This document shows positions 23,423 to 32,808 of a stretch of 64,000 nucleotides of DNA, piece after piece (position 1 is the first letter of the stretch; each line of letters opens with the position of its first letter). Under the pieces are notes generated by a model that saw only the letters and a list, made by a program, of their open reading frames with translations, searched no databases and was not told the origin of the DNA. Source of the stretch: Hymenoscyphus infarciens (taxonomy: Eukaryota; Ascomycota; Leotiomycetes; Helotiales; Helotiaceae); the NCBI GenBank assembly GCA_001414345.1, contig LLCB01000001.1:496001-560000 (forward strand), read 5' to 3'. The position numbers and the translations under genes were made by a program.

Positions 23423-25046
23423 ATGGACGAATTCACGGCGGATGTATTGGTCAACCGAGATGCTCCTTTTCCAGTCGTCGTGACTGATCGACATGAAGAT
23501 GGGCACTCGTCCGACGATGACCTGGCTGATCAGTCTTCCGACGTTCCCTCGGACGAGCGAAAACGAAACAGATTCATGAGGCATGGCAAGAGCTTAAAGG
23601 ACAACCTGAAGAAGACACGCGGGAGGGTCTCGGAGCATAATATAAGTATGCAAGACCGTTTGCTCGAGAAGTCCGTATACCCCTCGTCCTGGAATGGTGA
23701 TAGCTTCAACTAACATGTGATATAGGCTTCTCCAGCAAGTGATCCCTATCGAAGACCAATCCTCGAATCGAGACAACAACACGTTACCACAATCCGAATT
23801 TATTAGTCGGCCCTCCTTCAATATAACCACGATGTCGAACAATTTTCGCCGATTTAATGCGCGGATTGGGGTTGTGTTTCTCTTCCAAGCAAAGGTCGTT
23901 CGTCTCCTCTCGTGGATAAACCCTACCCATACATTATCCTTTCTCGCGATATATACCTTCATCTGCCTCGATCCATACATTCTCACTGTCCTGCCGCTTC
24001 TATTTCTCCTCTTGGGGTTGCTCATTCCATCCTTTATTGCACGACACCCTGCCCCTCCATCTACAATATCAGTGGAAACCTCAACCCAATATCCAACCAC
24101 CGGTCCAGCCTTAGCACCAGCTCCCACTGTCAAACCTGCCAAAGAACTATCCAAGGACTTTTTCCGTAATATGCGAGACTTGCAAAACTGCATGGAAGAC
24201 TTCTCCGTAGCCCATGACAAAACAATCTCACTGCTCTCACCACCTACAAACTTCTCCAATGAACCTCTTTCTTCAACTCTTTTCCTCTTCACATTTATTA
24301 CTGCTCTTGCAATGTTCATAGGGAGCCACCTTTTACCATGGAGAATAATATTCCTTGTACTTGGATGGACCATGACGTCTCTGGGCCATCCCACAATTCA
24401 ACGTCAATTCATCGCAACCCATAAAACTCACATCGTCCCCCACGAGAAAGCCGCCGAGTCGTGGCTCAACGCCTGGATCTCCCACGACATAATTCTTGAT
24501 TCCGCACCCCAAACTCGAGAAGTAGAGATTTTTGAACTCGAAAAGCTTTCCTCGGCGGGAGTATGGGAATCTTGGCTGTTCAGCTCTTCTCCTTATGACC
24601 CCCTGTCTTCTCCACGCATCAGGCATGAAAGACCACGGGGCACACGCTTCTTCGAGGATGTAAGAGCGCCCGAAGGTTGGGAATGGAGTGAGAAGAAATG
24701 GGCCCTTGATTTATGGTCCCGAGAATGGGTTGAGGAGAGGATTATTACGAGTGTGGAGGTTGAGACAGAGGGCGAGAGATGGGTGTATGATTTGAGATAT
24801 GAGAATGAATGGGAGGATCAGAGATCGTTTGGGGATTCGGACCATGATGTTACGCCGAAGAAGGGGGCTCGTCTTAGTGATAAAGGGAAGAAGAAGGTTT
24901 TACCTAGTTGGGAAGAGGGCAGTGATGCAGAGGGTGAAGGGAGGGGAAGGAGGGGTGAGTGGAGGAGACGGAGGTGGGTGAGGATGGTTAAGAGGAAGTA
25001 TGAGCCGAGGAGGGAGAGTAATGTTAGTGAGACTCCTTCTCGATGA
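23423..25046 (+). CDS. Peroxisomal membrane peroxin of the Pex24/Pex28/Pex29 type with dysferlin domain
   Basis: Exon 1 is 23423-23670, the intron 23671-23725 (unusual donor GTCCGT, branch CTAAC, acceptor ATATAG), and exon 2 is 23726-25046, giving 522 residues. The junction reads DRLLEK|LLQQVIP, a block I associate with this peroxin family. The region SNNFRRFNARIGVVFLFQ precedes a hydrophobic span (about 150-188), and another hydrophobic pair lies at about 260-295. The C-terminal third is dysferlin-like, with spaced aromatic/arginine motifs (WESWLFSSSPYDPLSSPRI, PEGWEWSEKKWALD, and the terminal WRRRRWVRMVKRKY). Proteins of this family sit in peroxisome or ER membrane at contact sites and regulate peroxisome number and size. 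I cannot assign it safely to one numbered peroxin. A run of acidic and basic residues (about 455-490) interrupts the dysferlin region. Confidence 0.87.
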
Positions 25047-25288
25047 GATGATTTTTAGCGCGGCGTTTGGAAGTCGGTTCAATAGGGTTCGATGATAACT
25101 ATTTTTGATATACCGAGTGGCTCTCTTCTTCAACTTTTCTTTTCATGTTTTGTTTCAATGTGTCGCTTCCCGGTTTTCTTCTTCTCTGGAATTCCTACTC
25201 TTTTAAACATTCGCAGTTAAAATCTCAGTTCATCGTTCGGATCGAACCTGGCTCTCACAAGGCCAAGCTACAGGCTCGCTTGGACAGG
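25047..25288. other. 3' flank of peroxin gene
   Basis: Short T-rich non-coding sequence; nothing recognisable before the inverted-repeat element that follows. Confidence 0.5.
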
Positions 25289-25530
25289 CCACCAGGGGGT
25301 GTCTGAACTCGTGAGCTAGTCGCTAAAAGCCTACTAAAAATCAACAAGTTGTAACTTACTTTCCTTAACACTACAACTTGTTATTAGAACTCTAAAGCAA
25401 CAGTGTCCTTGAATACACTCTAATCTCTAGGCCTGCCTAGTTTGTTTTTTTAATATTGCTCTTTGTGGCATTCTTAGTATATAATTTGGTAGGAAATCGC
25501 CGGCCTACGAGTTCTGACACCCCCTGGTGG
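25289..25530. mobile_element. 242-bp inverted-repeat element (family B)
   Basis: The ends CCACCAGGGGGTGTCTGAAC (25289) and, inverted from 25530, CCACCAGGGGGTGTCAGAAC match over 27 bp with three mismatches. The interior holds a second hairpin, ACAAGTTGTA...CTACAACTTGT (about 25349-25382). No coding capacity. It directly abuts a family A copy, which seems to have lost its left outer arm to this insertion. Confidence 0.75.
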
Positions 25531-25735
25531 GCAGTAAATTTTTGTTATTCTAGTACACTTTAATATTACCCCGAATTGTTTAGAGCAATGAGTGTTGATT
25601 GTTCTATTTGATACTCTAAATTGTTTCAAGTAGCTAGTGTAGTTACTGTGAATTATTCTAAATAGTTGGAACAACGAGAGCGATGGTAGGTACGAACCAG
25701 GTGTAGCTACTGCCGCTTTTAGTGTCCATCGCGAG
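25531..25735. mobile_element. Family A inverted-repeat element, copy 2
   Basis: The right half is among the best preserved: TAGTTGGAACAACGAGAGC at about 25666, then CTACTGCCGCTTTTAGTGTC and CATCGCGAG ending at 25735. The interior TTAATATTACCCCGAATTG matches the 33.6-kb copy. The left outer arm is missing where the 242-bp element abuts. Confidence 0.8.
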
Positions 25736-25993
25736 CCCATGTCTTGCACGTCTTGGCCTATATGCAGCCATTGCTGCTAGATCAAGCATCATTTTCGAAA
25801 GAAGTTTATGACGGGCCTTGTATTAGGTGGTACTTTCTGCACGTATTTGCTTTTTGGGGTTACACTGCACTTCTTTGACGGGGGGGATAAATCTACCCAT
25901 TCGATCGAGGGAGTTCCCAGCCTCGTGAATTACTTCCTATGCTTTTCTGGTTGATGACTTTGGGTTTGTTGAAAGCTCGCTCAGTTGGGTTTC

Positions 25994-28228
25994 ATGAATT
26001 CAAGGGCCGGAATTCTGGGCAAGATGGAGGAGAAGAGAAGCGGTGTTGATAAAGCGACTGGATCCGAATCCGAAATTTCTACCGCCAGCAGTCCTGATAC
26101 AGACGATACCAAAGACCAGTTTCAAAATACACTTTTGGAACTAAAGGGTATTGGTGAGGAGCTGAAGAGCCAGAGTCAGAGACTTGAAGAAATTGAACAA
26201 AATAAATATTGTGGTGGTTGTGGGCATGTTGACGATGCTGCTGAAGAACTGCTTCTCCTCTTCGGTAACGCTGTTTTTTCTGAGACTTGGCTTATACGGT
26301 CATAGGGAACCAGATCGCCTGATCCCGAATATTCCCCCACTTCGGAAGAAATTACAATGACCTATGAGAACAAGATGGTAGAGATAGAGGATCTAAGGCA
26401 TATTAGTTTACTTTCTTCCTCGTCCTGATGACCGTAGTGCGATCCCTGAACCCCTTCCGGATAGGACGATTACTCCTGAACTGGAAAACAATTGGTCCAA
26501 GTATGCCAGCCATCTGTGGAAAGTAAGTCATCGACTCTTTTCCGATACATCCTCAACAACCAGAAGTTTTAGACAATTTTAGAGATCTCGTCTCTCATAA
26601 CATTTGCTATTTCCAATAGATTGCACTGCCCTAGTAATATTCTTTAGTAATCGAGGACAGGCGTGTAGGCAGAGGTCGGAGGGAACATTCGATCACCTCG
26701 AACTGATTTATCTCCAACACTTATACAAGTCCCACGTTGACCTTCAAGTTTCAGAAGACCGCACTGGCAAAGAAAGACGCAGAACCCGCAGAACTTGATG
26801 TCCGTGAACATGCTGTTCAAAACAATTCAGTTCCTTCTAATCATCTAGGCAGTTCCAGAGAAGGTAATAGAAGCATCTCGGGCCATTTTGAAGGGGGAAG
26901 AATGGCAAATCATAGTGTCAAGAGATTTTTCTCTTGGCTCAACAACGAAGGGGTGTCTATGCCTGACTCTATCTGGATAGGCGCACGCGTTCGTCGTCAA
27001 TATGCCATCCTAACTGCTACTCAAGATGCCGAAAATTTAATAAGAGCCACCTATAGCTTACGAGATCTCCAGAAAGGCTATGGAAAACTTACAGCTGCTC
27101 CTTGGCGTAGACTTGTGCAAGTGGCACTATACTCTTTTATATTAACTATTTTAACATCACTCATGTTTTGTTACAAATATATATTAGAGGCTTAGAGTAC
27201 AATAGTCTACCACTACTACCTGAGCCTTTTCGAGGAGAGTTGGTGCTCCGCAGCTTGATTGCCTTTTACCAATTGCTATTTTCGATCCGAAAGGACACAA
27301 CAGGTTTCTTTAAGACGATGAGTCCTTCTCAAGATCCAAATTGTATTTTTAGGCCATCACAATAATGAAAGAGCTAGATAGCAGTATAGATGAAAATCTC
27401 CTACGATCCGACGTTTACTCGATATCGAACCCCCGGAATTGGGAGACGAACCCTTGAAGGCTTTAGTGTCTATCCGTCTAACACGAAAGAAGAACTCGAT
27501 GAATTTAAGAATATTCCGTTGAGGGTCAGGGAGAGACGACAAGAGGGTATACAAATCCATGACACTGTAAGCGGTTTCTCTTCATTCAGTCTGTTCAGCG
27601 TGCACCTATCTTACCTTGGATTGCTTGAAGCGGTTTGGGATGATCAATTTTTGCCTGAGAAGGTTTATAAAAAATGGACCTTGAGCTTCCAAATTCTCCT
27701 AAACAATCTCGGATAATATCCTTTATAATCCGAGATTTCCTGAAGAATTGAGAAAGCAAGATGCTCGCAGAACAGTAAGCTAAACTCTTATGGGAAACAA
27801 CAAATATGCTAACCTCTGCATATGTAACTATACAGCGCCAGCGCTGTCATGGAAAAAACGAGCCTCAACACGCTGGGGAGAAAACGTTGAACACCTCACA
27901 TACGTAATGATTTTCTTCCTTTCCCCCTCAATTAGTATGGTAAGTATTCACATCCTAATTGTAAAAAGGTCAACAGTGGATATGGAGCATAAACAACACC
28001 CTCTTCAGTCTCTGTTCCCTCGTAATCGCAACCCTTCTAGCTCTCTAAACGTACTTGATAGTTTTCAACCTCAATAAGCTGTTTTTCGCTGTCCAAGCCA
28101 TTTACAATCCATTCAAGGAGAAAGTTACTCGTTCCATGGCATCTTCAGACAATGAGACCTGAAGAAATCGAGGGAGAGTATTCCGTGAATTCGCTCAGAG
28201 AGAAGGGTTGGACAGAGACCTTGTGAGT
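25994..28228 (+). pseudogene. Pseudogene of a fungal CorA-like membrane protein
   Basis: A series of short frames with introns between them reads in order as one protein. The N-terminus is MNSRAGILGKMEEKR with a coiled segment. Next come PDRTITPELENNWSKYASHL (about 26460), DSIWIGARVRRQYAILTATQ (about 26970), EYNSLPLLPEPFRGELVLRS (about 27193), and VHLSYLGLLEAVWDDQFLPE (about 27600). The end includes WGENVEHLTYVMIFFLSPSI (about 27870) followed by a membrane segment (27.98-28.1 kb). The tail resembles the membrane part of CorA-like proteins common as multigene families in leotiomycetes. Frame changes are needed at about 26405, at 27363 (RPSQ, stop, then MKELDSS one frame over) and near 27440, and introns cannot explain all of them. 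It is therefore broken. It ends at an inverted-repeat element. No restored sequence is implied. Confidence 0.6.
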
Positions 28229-28816
28229 CAGTGTTGCCAGTAGTATCTGGAATATCATACCACTACGATATATCGTTGAAAATAGAGTTTAATACATACT
28301 ATTTACACTGTATAATCCCAACAATATTTAATCGTATCACTATTAATATTTTTAGTATTTTAATTAATATCATGAGAATACCATAGTATTGCCAAGCCTG
28401 TCAGATTTAAGCTTTTCACCCTAGATTTTAAACCTACTTATTTTTAGCCTTATACTTTGGAATTATATAATATAACGTATAGAGTAAAAACCATATATCT
28501 AAATCGCTAGATTTATAGATTAAAGTAAATAGAGTACTTTAAAAAAAGAATTATATTAATAGCTCCTAAAATAGCCTCGAATTTTTTTATTTATATATAG
28601 CTTATCTCAATAAAAGTGGGAATAGCTTCATTTTTGGGTTTTGATACACGAGTCATTAAATAGTATACGATTAGTACCGTCATAATATTAAATAAGTAGT
28701 ATAGTGTAGTAACAATATTAGGTTCAAAAATAAATACATACTGTTAAAATATTCCGATAATATATTTATTTAAAATACTGCAGTATTTTACCATGATAAT
28801 ACTACTGGCAACACTG
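28229..28816. mobile_element. 588-bp inverted-repeat element (hAT-like MITE)
   Basis: The termini CAGTGTTGCCAGTAGTAT and ATACTACTGGCAACACTG are perfect 18-bp inverted repeats. If the outer C/G pair is excluded, GTGAGTC on the left and GTGAATC on the right may be a 7-bp target duplication with one change. Starting with CAGTG is typical of hAT-type ends, but hAT normally gives 8-bp duplications, so the class is tentative. The interior is AT-rich and probably RIP-mutated, with no frame. It lies exactly at the 3' end of the CorA-like pseudogene. Confidence 0.8.
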
Positions 28817-29868
28817 TGAATCTGAGTGGTGATTTTAGGTGTTTGTGGTCAAAAGAATAGTCTTACTTGTGGTAAGAAAGAGTAAGGGATTGAAGAAGTG
28901 GAGGCCTGGGTTGGTCAAAATTCGTAAAAGGCAGGGGGAAGAAAGGGAGCATAATCCGGCTTGAGATTTGAGATGTACTTTTCTCTTTTTGGAAAAGGGT
29001 GTAAGGTATTCGTATACCAGTTGTTTTAATTCGCCATGTGGATCACATTTATAATGACTTTGTAAATCCGAAGCTTCGTTCTTCCGGCACGCCTTTCCCA
29101 TCTGATAATAACCTGCCTCGCGATGGATGACAAAAGAGGTAGCGAGTAAGTATTCCTCGCTATTCAAAATTTCTAGTATAACTTGATCGTAATAAATGTG
29201 TCGTTTTTAGGGACGTAGGATAACGCCAGAATCTAATTGCCTCGCGATTGACCTTAACTGCGGCTACAAAGATAGGGTGGTACTAGCCCTCGCTGTTTTA
29301 ACTTCCCAAGTAATTCATGTAAATTATCCCAAACACTTAGAACAATGTGGGACTATTGATCTAGGTGTTTTGTGTTTTGGAACATTCACGTTTCATATTG
29401 GAAAGTTTTAACATTGTTTACTCCCGCTTTTGGTGTCCACCGCGAGAAATTGCCACTCTTGTGGTGTCTTATGACCCTGTCTTGAAACTAGAAGCAAACC
29501 TACAGTCTACCCAAGGGTTTTGGAGGTCCGTGGTGTCAAGCTCGCGTGAACGAGAAAGGCTGCCTTAGATTGTTCTGATGAGATTTGAAAATGTTTGCAC
29601 AAACTATCACAGAAGAAATAAAAGCGAAAGAAATTTGATCACAATTCACAAAAACAGTTTTTTAAGGAATGTATAAGTCAATTGTCATCTAACATCTAAA
29701 ACCCAACCCCCCACCCAAAGAGTGACAGAAATCTCAAATTTCAGCCACTCATTCATTCTCTCTCAGCCCCTCATACATATATCTAAATACCATGAAGCAA
29801 ATTCCTCAGAAGCCAAATTATGTACATTAAACCCCGGTCATATTAAATCCCCGTTGTCATTGAACCAT
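28817..29868. other. Intergenic region
   Basis: It contains one complete family A copy and a half-copy arm at 29118-29147 (CTCGCGATGGATGACAAAAG). The frame at 28.84-29.17 kb on the minus strand has no recognisable features. The last 400 bp are likely the 3' UTR of the Egh16-like gene. Confidence 0.5.
29241..29446. mobile_element. Family A inverted-repeat element, copy 3 (complete)
   Basis: The outer arms CTCGCGATTGACCTTAACTG (29241) and, inverted from 29446, CTCGCGGTGGACACCAAAAG define a 206-bp element. The left inner arm CTCGCTGTTTTAACTT (about 29288) is present; the right inner arm is degenerate. This copy best shows that two nested inverted-repeat pairs belong to one element. Confidence 0.82.
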
Positions 29869-30833
29869 TTACTCGTTGTCGGCGACAAGAGCACGAGCGA
29901 AGCGGCGCTTGCTGAGGTTATACTCGATGGAACGCTTCTTGGCGGCGGGTGATTGAGTGAAAGCAATAGATCCACCGAATGGGCCAGCTATTGCATTGTT
30001 CTGGAGCTTGGCAATGCAAACGTTGTCAGCACCACCGGCAGAACCAGCACAGGTCATGCCTATTGGTGAGTTAATATGAGCTTGCTTGAATGTGATGGAA
30101 GGTTGGAAAACTAACCTGCTGGCATTTGCATCGTGACTGGGAAATCCATGGTGGATGCAGCGGAAAGACCACCGATACCGATACCTGGAACGTTCTGGGT
30201 AACCTGAGCAGTCTTGAATGCCGCTGGGTCGGTTCCACCGGAGGTGGCATCAACCATTGCGGTCAATGGTCCAGCACCGTCCTGGTTGACTTGGTGGAAG
30301 GTCATGGTGACAGTTCCATCATCGGCGGTGGTTGGGAGACCAGCTGAGGCACCTTGACCGGCGGAGGCAGCGACTGAGGCCTCCTTGGTACCCTTTGGAG
30401 TCTTGGTTCCACCGTTGGCTGCTCGGACACCGAGAGAACGTCTCTGCATCATAGCAGCGTGAACCTCTCGGGCAGCGACTGCTGCGGTGCTGTTGGCATC
30501 ACCTCCCATGAAGAGAGCGATCATCGTGGCTGGGTCAACTGGGCCCTTGGAGTTTCGGCCAACTGCGGTTGCCTTTGCGGTTCCCATCTCCTTTGCTCGA
30601 ATGATGGAGGTATCGGCCTCAGAGCCGCATCCTGGGCTGGCACAGTCACGAGGAGTTCCGTCAACGACTGTAATGTATTAGTAAAGCTAAGATGAAGAAG
30701 ATATTGATCAAGACGTACGGGAAAGACCTGGCATGGTGACTGAGTTGGCACCCTTGACTGAGTCAATGACACCGTGTGCGAAGACATTGGTGGCAGCGAA
30801 AGCCGCGACGAGAACTGCTGATGAGTATTGCAT
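29869..30833 (-). CDS. Egh16-like (gEgh16/MAS) secreted protein
   Basis: Exons are 30719-30833, 30116-30667 and 29869-30059 with donors GTACGT and GTTAGT, giving 285 residues. The first 19 residues are a signal peptide (MQYSSAVLVAAFAATNVFA), after which the mature protein would start HGVIDSVKGANSVTMPGLS. The block VDGTPRDCASPGCGSEADTS is characteristic of the gEgh16/MAS1-MAS3 family, first described from powdery mildew and Magnaporthe appressoria and linked to host penetration. At least four cysteines are spaced for disulfides (two in the block above, others at MTCAGS and NVCIA). The C-terminus is basic (RRFARALV). It is presumably extracellular or wall-associated. Homologues also occur in non-pathogens, so a virulence role is not implied. 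A TATA box lies about 190 bp upstream. Confidence 0.9.
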
Positions 30834-31015
30834 CTTGAAGGATTTGAAGTAGAGTATTAAAAAGGTATTAATGGTATAAAAGATAGTAAGAACTTGTAAT
30901 GAATTGCGACCGGCGCCTGGCTGGAAACTTAAGAAGATAGAAGAGAAGAAGGAAGATGAAGATCTGAGATGCTGATGATGAGGAAAAAAGGATATTTAGA
31001 ATGGCACAAGATGTA

Positions 31016-31025
31016 GGTTATATAC
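31016..31025 (-). promoter_or_regulatory. TATA box of the Egh16-like gene
   Basis: GTATATAACC on the minus strand lies 183 bp upstream of the Egh16-like start codon, and the intervening leader is pyrimidine-rich. Position and sequence fit a TATA-driven, strongly inducible gene. Confidence 0.5.
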
Positions 31026-32555
31026 AATCGGGGAGCCCAAGGATCAGTCACAAAGCTTGGTACCTTCCTTGGTATAGCAAAAGACCGGATGCCGGGGCTT
31101 GGTGCTCTCTCTGACGTGAACGGAAGGCTTTCTGAGCACGGGATGTCTGGAAACTTTTCTTCCGCCCTCGTGGTGATACTTGGCTTGCGACGAGCATTTC
31201 TTCTGGCGCTTACGAGTGGCCGTGCAAAATGGATACGTTGGGCGAGGGAAAGCATGGCGATTGGGTTTAGAAAAAAAAGGAGGGGTAAACCTTCAAGGTT
31301 CGGATCATCATTGTGATGCGATACAAGGAGCTTGCGATCAAGTGGGTACGATGAGATTTCCAGTACCCAATCGGGTCTGAATCATGGATATCTGATAAAC
31401 CGGTAGGTCCTCCTACACGGTCGAAGCCATGAGAAGGGTAAGCGAGCAACACTGAGATTAAGTGAGGAAAAGGTGCTTGTTTTAGCATCTGCAAAAACCA
31501 CACAACTTAGAAAAGGAAAGTACTGCCCGCTTATCTAATCAAGCAGATTGTAAATGCCTCCTGTTTGATACTATTCTTAAGAAATTTGAGTTAGTAGTCA
31601 ATTTGTTATAAGTTATTAAACAGGGAGACCTTAGGGTGTTTTTGGGTGTTTTTGGTGAGTAACAAGCACTGTGCTCGGACCTGACGGACCCAGGCAAGCC
31701 AGGTTCCCGATCTAGCACCCAAAGAGCATTGTGAATCTCCCATTGCAGCTCGGTTGGAGGCGTTGGGAGGCTGAAGGAGGCTCTGTGCCGGCCTAAATGG
31801 CAAACCAAACGAAATCCGGCAATTGGTGGGTGGATGTTTATTGACAGGACCAGGCTTTGAAGCAGAACAGGGTATAAAACAAAGTGCAATTAATGCTTTA
31901 AGAAGACAAAACCAAACTAGGGCGCTGGGTTTGCTAGAAGGACGCCGAGTGGCTGGAAGAAAGAACTTTAGAGATGGTGATCGAAGATCTGTCGAATCAG
32001 CCGGAAGATCTTCTGATTCAGGTTGTCATCCACTACTTACTGCGGTTGCAGTTCTTGGGGTAAGAGTGTTGTGCTTCGCAACTAGCGCCCAAAGAGGACT
32101 TTGACGCCCGGTTTCGAATCGCGGAGACTGACACAAACACAATCGCACAGCCACCACTTCGTAATGGCACAGCAGAACCCGATTTCGCGAGTGGACGATA
32201 CACGATTCTTGTGGAAAGAATCGAGAATGAAACCAAGTAATAATCCGCTGGGATGTTTAAGTGCTGCTCCCAACGCAATCCTTTCACGCGAGATAGACCA
32301 CAATTGCCTCCATCGTTCTTTCCCATTGACTTCAATAGATTTTGTTTGTCGACTCGAAGTATGTAACTATTCCCACATGAGGCATCAGTTGTGTCTCGTT
32401 GAGGTTTCACGTCGTTGAAATAGCCGACAAGTGGAGAAAATTGGGTCCGGATCATGTCATGTGATTCAGATTTAAGGTTACAACCCTCGTGGTGATCCGG
32501 GGGTTCGTTCTCTCGGAGGCCCCTCCTTGTTTCTACCCCCCTCCCCTCCCCCTTG
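31026..32555. other. Gene-poor stretch, left part
   Basis: Normal base composition, with frames up to about 140 codons on both strands but none with recognisable composition, splice structure or motifs. It may hold promoter or non-coding transcripts. I see nothing supportable. Confidence 0.45.
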
Positions 32556-32709
32556 GAACTATCCCCCCCCCTAATTACATTGTATGCGCACAGACATCTG
32601 CCACACTAAAACGACCGTGCGCGTACAATGTAATTAGGGGGGGGGATAGAACTAAATGTAGAGTGCACAGCGGCCGTGCGATTACATTCAGTTCAGGGGG
32701 GGATAGTTC
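32556..32709. mobile_element. 154-bp element built of nested inverted repeats (family C)
   Basis: The outer ends GAACTATCCCCCCC (32556) and GGGGGGGATAGTTC (ending 32709) are inverted. Inside, 32559-32591 and 32617-32649 form 33-bp arms with one mismatch (CCTAATTACATTGTATGCGC versus its complement), and 32649-32694 form a third hairpin (GAACTAAATGTA...TACATTCAGTTC). It looks like a MITE carrying an internal inverted duplication. Confidence 0.75.
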
Positions 32710-32727
32710 TTCATTCTACTACTCCGT

Positions 32728-32808
32728 ACTCGGGCGGGTTATCGAAACCAGGCAGGCTAGAGTGGCAGAACCGAGTCGACCTGCCTGGTTTCAATAACCC
32801 GCCCGAGT
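32728..32808. repeat. 81-bp near-perfect palindrome
   Basis: The arms 32728-32756 and 32780-32808 (29 bp, starting ACTCGGGCGGGTTATCGAAA) match with one mismatch around a 23-nt loop. The single change would allow an RNA or cruciform hairpin with only one mispair. No coding frame is associated. Confidence 0.9.

Noticed and set aside
24333..24626. Antisense frame and other frames overlapping the peroxin gene
   Set aside because: They are shadows of the + strand exon; the + frame has recognisable family motifs.
32100..32135. T-arm-like GGTTTCGAATCGCGG suggesting a tRNA
   Set aside because: No matching acceptor stem, D-arm or anticodon arm could be found upstream or downstream.
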